In this document: positions 8,906-17,538 of the stretch, piece after piece
How the letters are laid out: every line of letters begins with the position of its first letter
How positions within the stretch are numbered: the stretch's first letter is position 1
From: Cellulomonas xylanilytica
GTDB lineage: Bacteria; Actinomycetota; Actinomycetes; Actinomycetales; Cellulomonadaceae
Reading direction: 5' to 3'
DNA: 64,000 bases
NCBI RefSeq assembly: GCF_007989805.1
Contig: NZ_BJUB01000002.1
Location: 372,001 to 436,000, forward strand
The notes under the pieces: generated by a model
Databases searched by the model: none
The model's input: the letters and a program-made list of their open reading frames with translations, nothing else
Told to the model about the DNA's origin: nothing
Made by a program: the position numbers and the translations under genes

Positions 8906-11008
8906 ATGTCTCAGGTCGCCGGATGGATCACCCACCGCTACCTCAAGTTCGCCGTCATCGTCTTCTGGCTCGTCGTCGTCGCACTCCTGGGCCCGCTCGC
9001 GGGCAAGCTGACGGGTGCGCAGGACAACGACGCGAAGTCCTGGCTCCCCGCCAACGCCGAGTCCACGGAGGTGCTCGACGTCGCGACGGGCTTCGTGTCC
9101 TCCAACACCATCCCCGCGGTCATCGTCTACGAGCGCCCGGCCGGCCTCACGCCCGAGGACCTGGCGGCCGTGGCGGCGGACGCCGCGGAGTTCGGCTCGC
9201 TCGACACCCTCGACGGTGACGTCATCGGCCCGATCCCGTCGGAGGACGGCGAGGCGGTGCAGATCATCGTCCCGCTGGACCTCGGATCGGACGGCTGGAA
9301 CCTCGCCGCCGACGCGGTCGACGACCTGCGCGCCACCGCGGAGGACGGCCCGGACGGGCTCGACGTCTACGTCACGGGACCGGCCGGCAGCGCCGCCGAC
9401 TCCTCCGCCGCGTTCGAGGGCATCGACGGCACCCTGCTGTACGCGGCCGTGGCCGTCGTGATCGTCATCCTGCTCATCACGTACCGCAGCCCGATCCTCT
9501 GGCTCCTGCCGGTCCTCTCGGCGGGCGTCGCGCTCACCGTCTCGCAGGCACTGATCTACCTGCTCGCGGACAACTACGACCTCACCGTCAACGCGCAGAG
9601 CGCCGGCATCCTGACCGTGCTCGTGTTCGGCGCGGGGACGGACTACGCCCTGCTGCTCGTCGCGCGCTACCGGGAGGAGCTGCGCAAGCACGGCGACCGG
9701 CACGAGGCCATGGCCCTGGCCCTGCACCGCGCCAGCCCCGCGATCATCGCGTCCGGCGCCACGGTCGCCATCGGCATGCTGTGCCTGCTGTTCGCGACCA
9801 TGAACTCGACCGCGGGCCTCGGTCCGGTCGCGGCCATCGGCGTCGGCGTCGCGGTGCTCGTCATGCTGACCCTGCTGCCGGCGCTGCTGGTCACGTGCGG
9901 CCGGTGGATCTTCTGGCCGCGCACCCCGAAGCTCGGCGACGACGAGCCGTCCGAGCACGGCTTCTGGGCCCGGGTCGGCGGTCGCATCGAGCGTCGCCCC
10001 CGCGCGACCTGGATCGGGACGTCGGCCATCCTCGCCGTGGCGTGCCTGGGGATCGTCGCGCTCAACGCGACCGGCCTGACCACCGAGGAGTCGTTCCGCG
10101 GGACGCAGCCGTCGATCGAGGGCGAGAAGGTGCTCTCGGCGCACTTCCCCGGCGGCGCGGGCTCGCCCGTGGCGGTCATCGCGAACGAGGACCAGGCCAC
10201 CGAGGTGGCGTCGGTCTTCGCCGAGGTCGAGGGCATCGACCCGACGAGCATCACGGAGCCCGTCGTGAAGGACGGCCTCGCCTACATCGAGGGCACCCTG
10301 ACGTCGGCGCCGGACAGCGACGACGCGTACGACACGGTCGACCGCGTGCGGGACGCCGTGCACCCGGTGCCCGGGGCGGACGCGCTGGTCGGCGGCACCA
10401 CGGCGGTCAACCTCGACGTGCAGCGCGCGTCGGCGGACGACAACCGGCTGATCATCCCGATCATCCTGCTGGTCGTGTTCCTCATCCTCGTGGTCCTGCT
10501 GCGGTCGATCCTGGCCCCGTTGGTCCTCATGGGGACGGTCGTGCTCTCGTTCGGCGCGGCGATCGGCGTCAGCGCCCTGGTGTTCAAGTACGTCTTCGGC
10601 TACGCCGGTGCCGACACGTCCTTCCCGCTGTTCGTCTTCGTGTTCCTCGTCGCGCTGGGGATCGACTACAACATCTTCCTCATGACCCGCGTGCGGGAGG
10701 AGGCGATCCGGCTCGGGCACCACCGCGGCTCGCTGGTCGGCCTCGCGGCCACCGGCGGGGTGATCACGTCGGCCGGCCTGGTCCTCGCGGGCACGTTCGC
10801 GGTGCTCGGCACGCTGCCCCTGGTGGCGTTCGCGGAGATCGGGTTCGCGGTCGCGTTCGGGGTGCTGCTGGACACCCTGGTGGTCAGGTCCGTGCTGGTC
10901 ACGGCCCTGAACCTCGACATCGGCAAGGCGATGTGGTGGCCCAGCGCGCTGAGCAGGCAGCCGGAGCCGACGCCCGTGGAGGAGAAGGTCCCGGTCCCCG
11001 CGGCCTGA
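8906..11008 (+). CDS. MMPL-family RND transporter
   Basis: A 700-residue inner-membrane proton-driven exporter of the MMPL/YdfJ type. One N-terminal TM (YLKFAVIVFWLVVVALLG) leads to a periplasmic porter loop, then a TM block. A second porter loop and TM block follow, giving the usual twofold repeat. The paired Asp-Tyr proton-relay motifs are visible as GTDYALLLVARYREEL and GIDYNIFLMTRVREEA. Mycobacterial MmpLs move lipids and are longer; the cargo of this short actinobacterial form is unknown. The ATG at 8906 follows a GAGGACA site. The 166-base upstream gap is AT-richer than its surroundings and holds the promoter, but I cannot define boxes. Confidence 0.92.
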   Translation: MSQVAGWITHRYLKFAVIVFWLVVVALLGPLAGKLTGAQDNDAKSWLPANAESTEVLDVATGFVSSNTIPAVIVYERPAGLTPEDLAAVAADAAEFGSLDTLDGDVIGPIPSEDGEAVQIIVPLDLGSDGWNLAADAVDDLRATAEDGPDGLDVYVTGPAGSAADSSAAFEGIDGTLLYAAVAVVIVILLITYRSPILWLLPVLSAGVALTVSQALIYLLADNYDLTVNAQSAGILTVLVFGAGTDYALLLVARYREELRKHGDRHEAMALALHRASPAIIASGATVAIGMLCLLFATMNSTAGLGPVAAIGVGVAVLVMLTLLPALLVTCGRWIFWPRTPKLGDDEPSEHGFWARVGGRIERRPRATWIGTSAILAVACLGIVALNATGLTTEESFRGTQPSIEGEKVLSAHFPGGAGSPVAVIANEDQATEVASVFAEVEGIDPTSITEPVVKDGLAYIEGTLTSAPDSDDAYDTVDRVRDAVHPVPGADALVGGTTAVNLDVQRASADDNRLIIPIILLVVFLILVVLLRSILAPLVLMGTVVLSFGAAIGVSALVFKYVFGYAGADTSFPLFVFVFLVALGIDYNIFLMTRVREEAIRLGHHRGSLVGLAATGGVITSAGLVLAGTFAVLGTLPLVAFAEIGFAVAFGVLLDTLVVRSVLVTALNLDIGKAMWWPSALSRQPEPTPVEEKVPVPAA

Positions 11009-11017
11009 CGTCAGAAA

Positions 11018-11053
11018 CGAGATGCCCGGATCGTCCTCGATCCGGGCATCTCG
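11018..11053 (+). terminator. terminator after the MMPL gene
   Basis: A 15-bp perfect stem (11018-11032 with 11039-11053, arm CGAGATGCCCGGATC) around a 6-base loop, ten bases past the TGA. Confidence 0.88.
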
Positions 11054-11110
11054 CGCTAGCGTCGGACCAAGGGCCCCTGGTGGGCACCCGAACGCGGCTC
11101 AGGAGCACCC

Positions 11111-13879
11111 GTGACCCAGATCGCTGCACCCCCGTCCACCACCGCACCGGTCACGCGCTGGTGGGCGCTCGACCCTGAGGCGGCCACCGCACAGCTCGGC
11201 ACCGACCCGACCACGGGCCTGTCGACGGCCGAGGTCTCGGCCCGACGGGAGCGGTACGGCTCGAACACGCTCACCGCGCAGGCGCCGCCGTCCGTGTGGT
11301 CCGTGGTCCTCGAGCAGCTGCGCGACCCGATGAACATCATGCTGATCGCCGTCGCGGCGGTGAGCGCGGCCATCGGCCAGGGGTCGACGGCGCTGATCGT
11401 CGGGTTCCTCGTGGTGGTGAACGTCGTCATCGGGGCCCGCCAGGAGATGCTCGCGCGCAAGAGCGTCGACGCGCTGGCGACGATGCAGGAACCGCAGTCC
11501 CGCGTGCGACGCGACGGCGCCCTGGTGCAGATCCCCGCCCACGACCTGGTGCCCGGCGACATCGTCGAGCTCGAGGCCGGCGACATCGTGCCCGCCGACG
11601 GTCGGCTGCTGCGCACCGCCACGATGGAGACGCAGGAGGCGGCGCTGACGGGCGAGAGCACCCCGATCGGCAAGGACGTGCACACGCTGGCCGACGACGA
11701 CGTGCCGCTCGGCGACCGGGCCAACATGGCGTTCCAGAACACGTCGGTGACGCGCGGCACGGGCACGATGCTCGTGACAGCGACGGGCATGACGACGCAG
11801 ATCGGCAACATCGCCACGCTGCTCTCGTCGGTGGAGAAGACGAAGTCCCCGCTGCAGCGCGAGCTCGACAAGCTGACCAAGGTGCTCGGCATCATCGCGT
11901 GGAGCGCGGTCGCCGTCATCGTCGTCATCGGCATCGCGCGCGGCCAGTCCCCGAGCGACCTGCTGTTCCTGGCCACCGCGGTCGCCATCTCCGCCATCCC
12001 GACCGGCCTGCCGACGTTCGTGCAGGCGATGCTCGCGTACGGGGCACGGCAGCTCGCCGACGCGAAGGCCGTCGTCGCCAACCTCAACGACGTCGAGACG
12101 CTCGGGGCGACCAGCTCGATCAACTCCGACAAGACCGGCACGCTGACCCTGAACGAGATGACGGTCACCGCGCTGTACACGGTGGGGCAGCACTTCACCG
12201 TCGAGGGCAGCGGGTACGCGAAGACCGGCCAGATCCTCCAGGCCGCCGGCACCGAGGTCCCGGACCTGACTCCCCTGGCGTACGGCCTGTGCCTGGCCAG
12301 CGACGCGACCGTGTCCGACGACGGCGCCGTCATCGGCGACCCGACGGAGGCCGCGCTGGTGGTGCTCGCCGCGAAGCTGGGCATCGACGCGGAGGAGAGC
12401 CGCCGCACCTACCCGCGCGTGGCGGAGGTCCCGTTCGACTCGGCGTACAAGTTCATGGCGACCGCGCACTGGCTCCCCTGGCGTGGCGACCGGTCGCTGG
12501 TCGAGGTGGTCAAGGGCGGCCCGGACGTGGTGCTGCAGCGCTGCACGCACGCCCTCGCCGGTCCCGGCCAGACCGTCCCGCTGGAGGACATGCGCGCCGA
12601 CATCGAGGCCGAGATGGAGCGGCTCGCCGACCAGGGCCTGCGCACGCTCGCGTTCGCGACGAGGTTCCTCGAGCCGGCCGACGAGTCGGCGCTGGTGGCG
12701 GACCCGATGTCCTACGTCGAGAAGCTCGTGTTCGTCGGCCTGGTCGGCATCGTCGACCCCCTGCGCCCGACCGCCAAGGTGGCCGTGGAGATCGCGCTGA
12801 AGGCGGGCATCGAGGTCCGCATGATCACCGGCGACCACGCGGTGACGGCGAGCGCGATCGGCCGGCAGCTGGGCCTGGGCCCGGGGGCGATCAGCGGACC
12901 CGAGCTGGCGGCCCTCACGGACGAGGAGCTGCTCGAGCGGCTGCCGAACCTGCACGTGTTCGGCCGCGTGACGCCCGAGGACAAGCTCCGGCTGGTCCAG
13001 CTCATGCAGCAGCAGGGACTCGTGGTCGCCATGACCGGCGACGCCGTCAACGACGCCGCCGCGATCAAGCAGGCCGACATCGGCGTCGCCATGGGCTCCG
13101 GGAGCGAGGTCACCAAGCAGGCGGCCCGGCTGGTGCTGACCGACGACAACTTCAGCACCCTGGTGCACGCCGTGGAGCTGGGCCGCAGCATCTACCAGAA
13201 GATCACCGCGTACATCCGCTTCCAGATGAGCCAGCTCATCGGCCTGGTCGTGCTGTTCCTGGCGGCCAGCGTGTTCGACATCGCCGACGGCGTCGCGATG
13301 ACGCCGATGATGGTGCTGTTCCTCAACTTCTTCGTCTGCGTGTTCCCGGTGATCGCGATCATGCTCGACCCGGTGGGCCCGGGGATCATGGACCGGGCAC
13401 CGCGCGACCCGAAGCTGGGCATCAGCAACCCGCACGCGGTGCGCCGCTGGATCGCCTACGGCCTGGTCCTGTGCGTCGCGTCGGCGATCCCGCTGGTGCT
13501 CGGCCCGGACACGCCCGCCGCGGACCGCCCGACCGCGTCGATGACGATGGCGTTCGTCGTCATGGGGCTCGGCTCGGTCCTGTCGGGGCTCGTGCTGCGG
13601 CGCGAGCCGGAGTCCGGCCTCGCCGCTCCCCTGCTGACCGCCGTGAAGGTGCTCTCGGTCCCGGTGATCCTCCTGGTGCTGGCCACCGAGCTGGGCTTCC
13701 TGCAGGGCTGGCTCACCACGCAGCCGCTGTCCGGCCCGCAGTGGCTGGCGTGCATCGGCCTGGCGCTCCTGCTGCCGCTCGTCGCGGAGCTGGACAAGGT
13801 GGTCATGCGGCGCCGCGCGACCACGGAGGTCACCCTCGACCCGCAGCAGGCGGTGAGCCCGGCGCGCGCCCGCGCGTAG
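11111..13879 (+). CDS. P-type cation-transporting ATPase
   Basis: A 922-residue P2-type ion pump. Visible parts: N-terminal cation-ATPase domain (WWALDPEAATAQLG); actuator domain with ALTGESTP; TM region with AIPTGLPTF; phosphorylation site SINSDKTGTLTLNEM; nucleotide-binding domain; hinge MTGDAVNDAAAIKQADIG; C-terminal TMs. In SERCA-like pumps TM4 reads PEGL; here the acidic residue is Thr (PTGL), so the ion cannot be assumed to be calcium. It starts with GTG at 11111, with AGGAG six bases upstream, and follows the MMPL terminator, so it has its own promoter in the roughly 55-base gap. Confidence 0.93.
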   Translation: MTQIAAPPSTTAPVTRWWALDPEAATAQLGTDPTTGLSTAEVSARRERYGSNTLTAQAPPSVWSVVLEQLRDPMNIMLIAVAAVSAAIGQGSTALIVGFLVVVNVVIGARQEMLARKSVDALATMQEPQSRVRRDGALVQIPAHDLVPGDIVELEAGDIVPADGRLLRTATMETQEAALTGESTPIGKDVHTLADDDVPLGDRANMAFQNTSVTRGTGTMLVTATGMTTQIGNIATLLSSVEKTKSPLQRELDKLTKVLGIIAWSAVAVIVVIGIARGQSPSDLLFLATAVAISAIPTGLPTFVQAMLAYGARQLADAKAVVANLNDVETLGATSSINSDKTGTLTLNEMTVTALYTVGQHFTVEGSGYAKTGQILQAAGTEVPDLTPLAYGLCLASDATVSDDGAVIGDPTEAALVVLAAKLGIDAEESRRTYPRVAEVPFDSAYKFMATAHWLPWRGDRSLVEVVKGGPDVVLQRCTHALAGPGQTVPLEDMRADIEAEMERLADQGLRTLAFATRFLEPADESALVADPMSYVEKLVFVGLVGIVDPLRPTAKVAVEIALKAGIEVRMITGDHAVTASAIGRQLGLGPGAISGPELAALTDEELLERLPNLHVFGRVTPEDKLRLVQLMQQQGLVVAMTGDAVNDAAAIKQADIGVAMGSGSEVTKQAARLVLTDDNFSTLVHAVELGRSIYQKITAYIRFQMSQLIGLVVLFLAASVFDIADGVAMTPMMVLFLNFFVCVFPVIAIMLDPVGPGIMDRAPRDPKLGISNPHAVRRWIAYGLVLCVASAIPLVLGPDTPAADRPTASMTMAFVVMGLGSVLSGLVLRREPESGLAAPLLTAVKVLSVPVILLVLATELGFLQGWLTTQPLSGPQWLACIGLALLLPLVAELDKVVMRRRATTEVTLDPQQAVSPARARA

Positions 13880-13880
13880 G

Positions 13881-14630
13881 TCAGTCGAACAGCGGCGGCG
13901 GGGCCTGGAGGTCGTACGCGCGGAACAGGACCGCGTGCTCGACCCCCATGGCACGTCCCTGCAGGCCGGCGATCATCGGGAGCATGTCCTTCGGCGCCGG
14001 GTGCCCGGGCAGTCCCGCGAGGTACTCCTCGTGCGCCTCCAGCGACGCGACGCCGGCCTGCAGGGCCTCGTCGGTGACCTCCACCCCGTGCGTCGCCCGG
14101 GGGTCGCCGCTGACGAGGAACCAGCGGACCTGCCACGGTTCGAGGCCGTCGTCGTCGAGGAGCTCGGTGAACACCCACCGGTTGCCGGCGTCGCGCACCG
14201 CGTCGAGCGTCGCCAGCCCGGCCACCCGGTGGTCGGCCATGTTCAGCCCGGCGACGAACTCGATCTCCCACGACCCGGTGAGCACCACGTCGGGCCGGTA
14301 CTCGCGGATCCGCCGGGCGATGTCCCGTCGCAGCGGCAGGCCGTACTCGAGCACGCCGTCGGGGTGCTCCAGGAACCGCACGTCGGTGACCCCGACGGCG
14401 GCCGACCCCGTGATCTGCTCGCGCGTGCGGATCTCGCGCGTGCGGTCCGGCGGGGACGCGTCCATGCCGGCCTCCCCACGGGTGAGCACCAGGTAGGCGA
14501 CCTCGACGCCGCGCGCGGTCCACACGGCGACGGCGGACGACGTGCCGTACTCCACGTCGTCGGGGTGGGCGACGACGCACAGCACACGACGGAACTCGGA
14601 GTCCGGCAGCGCCGGCAGCAGATCGGGCAT
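13881..14630 (-). CDS. PIG-L family N-acetyl-sugar deacetylase
   Basis: A 249-residue zinc deacetylase of the LmbE/PIG-L family, with the metal-binding AHPDDVEYG motif, TRGEAG and the later MADHRVAG His. Actinobacterial members include MshB and Mca (mycothiol biosynthesis and detoxification) and less-defined deacetylases. The protein lacks extra domains and is shorter than MshB (about 300), so I leave the specific role open. It lies ten bases downstream of the macro-domain gene and is probably in the same transcript. Its stop is one base from the convergent ATPase stop. Confidence 0.88.
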   Translation of the reverse strand: MPDLLPALPDSEFRRVLCVVAHPDDVEYGTSSAVAVWTARGVEVAYLVLTRGEAGMDASPPDRTREIRTREQITGSAAVGVTDVRFLEHPDGVLEYGLPLRRDIARRIREYRPDVVLTGSWEIEFVAGLNMADHRVAGLATLDAVRDAGNRWVFTELLDDDGLEPWQVRWFLVSGDPRATHGVEVTDEALQAGVASLEAHEEYLAGLPGHPAPKDMLPMIAGLQGRAMGVEHAVLFRAYDLQAPPPLFD

Positions 14631-14640
14631 GCCGGTGACG

Positions 14641-15177
14641 CTACGCGCGGTCCAGCTCCGTCCGGAAGGCGTCGAGCGAATCCGGCGAGAACAGGACGAA
14701 CCGGACCCGCTCGATCCCGGTCACCCCGCCGCGGACGGCCTCGACCGCGATGCGCGCCACCTCGTCCATCGCCCAGCCGTAGACGCCGCCGCTGACCGCG
14801 GGGAACGCGACGCTCGACGCGCCGAGCCCGTCGGCCACGTCGAGCGACCGCGTGAAGCACGAGGACAGGAGCGCGGGATCGGTCTGCCCGCGGTGCCGGT
14901 TGGGGCCGACCGTGTGGATCACCCAGCGCGCGGGCAGTCGGAAGCCGGGCGTCGCGACGGCCTCCCCGACGGGCAGCCCGTCCGGCAGCGCGGTCCGGCG
15001 CAGCTCGCGGCACGCCGCCAGCAGCTCCGGCCCCGCGGCCGCGTGGATCGCACCGTCGACCCCTCCGCCGCCGAGCAGGGACGAGTTCGCCGCGTTGACG
15101 ACGGCGTCGACGTCCTGCGTGGTGATGTCACCGAGGACGGCCTCGAGCTTCATCGAGCCATCGTGACCCACGGACAT
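14641..15177 (-). CDS. macro-domain protein, O-acetyl-ADP-ribose deacetylase-like
   Basis: A 178-residue MacroD/YmdB-type protein that binds ADP-ribose and typically hydrolyses O-acetyl-ADP-ribose or ADP-ribosyl-Asp/Glu. Motifs: GDITTQDVDAVVNAANSSLL with the catalytic Asn/Asp region, GGGGVDGAIH, and the distal-ribose loop PAVSGGVYGW. Two starts are possible: ATG 15177 (MSVGHDGS) or ATG 15153, where the conserved fold begins (MKLEAVLGDI). A terminator-like hairpin ends only four bases upstream of the first ATG and would hide its ribosome-binding site, so 15153 may be the true start. Followed by the PIG-L gene. Confidence 0.9.
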   Translation of the reverse strand: MSVGHDGSMKLEAVLGDITTQDVDAVVNAANSSLLGGGGVDGAIHAAAGPELLAACRELRRTALPDGLPVGEAVATPGFRLPARWVIHTVGPNRHRGQTDPALLSSCFTRSLDVADGLGASSVAFPAVSGGVYGWAMDEVARIAVEAVRGGVTGIERVRFVLFSPDSLDAFRTELDRA

Positions 15178-15181
15178 GGGT

Positions 15182-15214
15182 AAGGCCCCTCGGACGCTTA
15201 CTCCGAGGGGCCTT
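15182..15214. terminator. terminator-like hairpin 1 (29-nt core repeated at 15.9 kb)
   Basis: A 13-bp perfect stem (15182-15194 with 15202-15214, arm AAGGCCCCTCGGA) around the loop CGCTTAC. The inner 29 bases, loop included, are identical to those of the hairpin at 15875-15903. It stands immediately upstream of the macro-domain gene. Confidence 0.75.
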
Positions 15215-15869
15215 CACCGGTTCCCAGGGTACAAGGGCGCCGCAGCCGGACGGGTGAACGACGCGCGCGCCGTCCACATCTTTCGTCCACACCCCTGTGT
15301 TCACCGGACGTTTGCGCAGGTGAACCTGTGGATGACGCTGTGGACAACGCGGTGGACAAAGAAAGCTCCGGTAAGCCCTTGTGGCCCCCTACCGACAAGG
15401 GTTAGAAATCTCACATCGAGATCGACAGATCGAGAACCGCAGGCGAAGGATCCCTCCCAGGGAGACCGAAACCGCAGGTCAGGTGGCCTCTTCGGAGATC
15501 GCGTGGACCGGGTGGAGGCGACTTGGACAGGGCCGGAGCCTCGACGCACGAGGCCCTCCGGGGCGGCGAGCAGGCGGCGCAGAAGCACCCTCCGGGGCGT
15601 GGCGCCGGTGGGGACAGAGCTGTGGATGTCGGACCGAACGGAGAGCTGACGACCATCTCGTCGTGGCAACACGACGACCCGCGGATGACGACGCGGGGGA
15701 CGTCAGGGAACCGGTCGGGAGCTCGCAGTCGTCCCGCTCGCGGCGGGTCGTCGGTGCCGGAACCCCTCGGGGTGACCGTGTCGGCGGCGAACCGGGTGCC
15801 GGGACGTAGCCGCACCGTCAGCGCGGCGTCGGTCACCGGTCCGCCGGTGACGGAAGACCTGCGACGCAC
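15215..15869. other. hairpin-bracketed island without a recognisable gene
   Basis: This 655-base stretch lacks convincing coding potential on either strand and is visibly less GC-rich than its neighbours, most of all at 15270-15480. It holds a DnaA-box-like cluster (15271-15359), a small C-rich-loop hairpin at about 15372-15406 (CCCTTGT pairing with ACAAGGG around a loop with CCCCC), then purine-rich sequence. A minus-strand frame at 15411-15869 is open but has relaxed third positions and no family resemblance. It could be a structured RNA gene, a DnaA-binding locus or decayed sequence; I cannot choose from sequence alone. Confidence 0.45.
15271..15359. promoter_or_regulatory. cluster of DnaA-box-like sequences
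   Basis: One exact actinobacterial box (TTGTCCACA, read as TGTGGACAA at 15339-15347) is flanked by one-mismatch boxes at 15327-15335 (TGTGGATGA) and 15351-15359 (GGTGGACAA). The three start exactly 12 bases apart as a direct repeat. Two opposite-oriented near matches (TCGTCCACA near 15283 and CCGTCCACA near 15270) precede them. No dnaA or dnaN lies nearby, so this is not the usual oriC context. Confidence 0.5.
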
Positions 15870-15908
15870 GAGAGGGCCCCTCGGACGCTTACTCCGAGGG
15901 GCCCTCTC
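15870..15908. terminator. terminator-like hairpin 2
   Basis: A 16-bp perfect stem (15870-15885 with 15893-15908, arm GAGAGGGCCCCTCGGA) with loop CGCTTAC. It lies 24 bases past the stop of the minus-strand membrane protein, so it most likely terminates that gene. It shares its 29-nt core with hairpin 1. Confidence 0.8.
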
Positions 15909-15931
15909 CGTGTCGCCCTCTCCGCGTCGGT

Positions 15932-16558
15932 TCAGCCGTCGCAGACGGACGTGGTCATGCTCAGCAGCGCCGTCCCCGACGGGACCTCCGGTGCTCGGTC
16001 GACGTCCGGCCCGTCATCCGGCGTGACATTCACCCCGAGCCCGTCCCGGCAGAACCGACCGGGCTCACCGGGCGCCCACCCCTCGGCGACGAGCGCCTGC
16101 GCGACCTCGACGTTCGCCGCGTCGAAGTCCGGCACCGCGTACACGTACGTGACCCTCGAGCACTCCCCCGCACACCACGTCCGCTCCGAGCTCGACGTCG
16201 TCAGCAGCTGAGCGCCGGCAGCCATCGGCAGCGACGACCCGACGCTCGACATCCGCGCCAGGCTCGGTCCGGCCAACCGCCCCAGGCCCAGACCGGCCGC
16301 GACGAGCACGATCACGGCGACCAGCATCAGCCACCACCGCACCCGTGCACGCCGCACCAGGAACCACGTCGGGACCAGAGCGACCAGGACGGCGAGCGCG
16401 CTGACCCAGCGGCCCGAGGCGGATCCGGCCGTCCCGGTCGACTGCACGACGGTCGCGACCACGAACACGCACACCGCCCAGCTGAGAACCACGAGCACCC
16501 CGCGGAGCACCCAGCCACCCGCTCGTACCTGCGAAGCCGACGCCGTTGTCGTTGTCAT
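15932..16558 (-). CDS. three-TM membrane protein with Cys-containing exported domain (paralogue A)
   Basis: A 208-residue protein I cannot assign to a named family. It has an N-terminal TM (VLRGVLVVLSWAVCVFVVA), a close TM pair ([18 protein letters not shown], then LMLVAVIVLVAAGLGLG), the motif GPSLARMSSVGSSLP, and a C-terminal domain of about 100 residues with four cysteines (TWCAGECSRVTYVYAV, FCRDG, SVCDG) likely outside the cell. The ATG at 16558 has GGGAGAAG upstream. The divergent gene at 16894 encodes a clear paralogue with the same layout and cysteines. Function unknown. Confidence 0.75.
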   Translation of the reverse strand: MTTTTASASQVRAGGWVLRGVLVVLSWAVCVFVVATVVQSTGTAGSASGRWVSALAVLVALVPTWFLVRRARVRWWLMLVAVIVLVAAGLGLGRLAGPSLARMSSVGSSLPMAAGAQLLTTSSSERTWCAGECSRVTYVYAVPDFDAANVEVAQALVAEGWAPGEPGRFCRDGLGVNVTPDDGPDVDRAPEVPSGTALLSMTTSVCDG

Positions 16559-16893
16559 CACTTCTCCCTCTCGGACGTGAGCACCGGCGTCAGGTCGTGA
16601 CGGGCGCGTGCACACCGAAGCAGCAGCCACCCCCCGATGGCCGGACATCGCCCCCGTACCACTCGAACGGCGGGCGGCGGCGGCCTCGGCTTCACCCCGA
16701 CGCCACACACGGGCGCCCGGATGCGGAGGCAGCAGGATCCGCGCCCTGCTGAATCATTTCGGGTGGTTTGCTGCGGAGTCGCACCCGGCACGGCGTTCGT
16801 CCTGGTTCGGTATGTTCCGTCGGGCCCGCGGAGCACCGATCGCGCGGGCGGGCATCAGTGCTGCCGCGCGGTCGCGGCCGGGGAGGGAGTGCC
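16559..16893. promoter_or_regulatory. divergent intergenic region between the two paralogues
   Basis: This 335-base gap separates two outward-facing genes and must hold both promoters. The segment near 16750-16820 is the least GC-rich and contains a TATGTT that could serve as a -10 for the plus-strand gene. I see no inverted repeat strong enough to call an operator and no small gene. Confidence 0.35.
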
Positions 16894-17538
16894 GTGGTGG
16901 CGACGATGGTGACGCCGCCCGCCGGCGACGAGCGGCGGGCGACGGCCGGCAGGTGGGTGCTCCGCGGAGTCGGCGTGCTCGCCGTCTGGACCGTGTGGAC
17001 GGTGCTGGTGGGCGCTCCGCTGCTCGTCACCGGGGAGACCGGGACCGCCGCGAGCACCGCGATCGCGATCGCGGCGATGCTGGTCGCCCTGCTCCCCACC
17101 TGGTTCCTGGTCCGCCGCGCCCCCGGCCGCCGGTGGATCATGGCCGGCGCGACGGTGGTCCTGGTCGTCGTCGGGTTCGTCCTGGGCGGGCTGGGCGGAC
17201 CGAGCCTGGCTCGCATGACCAGCGTCGGTGCGTCCTTGCCCGTGGCGACCGGCGGCCAGCTGCTGACCGTGTCCAGCGTCGAGAACACCCTGTGCCTGCA
17301 GGAGTGCTCCCAGGTGACGTACCTCTACGCGGTGCTCGACTCCGCCACCGCGAGCGACCAGGTGGGCACCGAGCTCGTCGTCCGCGGGTGGGAGTCGCTC
17401 GGCGCGGGCACGTACTGCCGGGACGACTTCGGTGTCCGACTGACCGACGTCGCCGACCCGATCATCGCGGACCCGCCGACGCCACCGCCCGGCATGGAGG
17501 TGCTGAGCGTCTCGACCAGCCGCTGCGAGCGCGCCTAG
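16894..17538 (+). CDS. three-TM membrane protein with Cys-containing exported domain (paralogue B)
   Basis: A 214-residue paralogue of the divergent 15932-16558 product. Shared features in order: VLRG N-terminal [21 protein letters not shown], a TM ending in [57 protein letters not shown] and a C-terminal TSRC. The four conserved cysteines suggest two disulfides in an extracytoplasmic domain. I chose the GTG at 16894 because GGGAGGGAG lies five bases upstream; an ATG four codons later is possible. Its TAG overlaps the dtd stop inside CCTAGG. Function unknown. Confidence 0.75.
   Translation: MVATMVTPPAGDERRATAGRWVLRGVGVLAVWTVWTVLVGAPLLVTGETGTAASTAIAIAAMLVALLPTWFLVRRAPGRRWIMAGATVVLVVVGFVLGGLGGPSLARMTSVGASLPVATGGQLLTVSSVENTLCLQECSQVTYLYAVLDSATASDQVGTELVVRGWESLGAGTYCRDDFGVRLTDVADPIIADPPTPPPGMEVLSVSTSRCERA

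Noticed and set aside
11099..13954. Long minus-strand frame over the P-type ATPase
   Set aside because: Antisense shadow; the plus-strand protein has all P-type motifs.
15271..15869. Chromosomal oriC
   Set aside because: The box cluster is suggestive, but dnaA, dnaN and rpmH are absent and only five box-like sites are seen; typical actinobacterial origins have many more.
15411..15869. A 152-codon minus-strand protein in the island
   Set aside because: Third-position GC is lower than in neighbouring genes, the composition is Pro/Arg/Ser-rich and no motif is recognised. Kept only as an open alternative.
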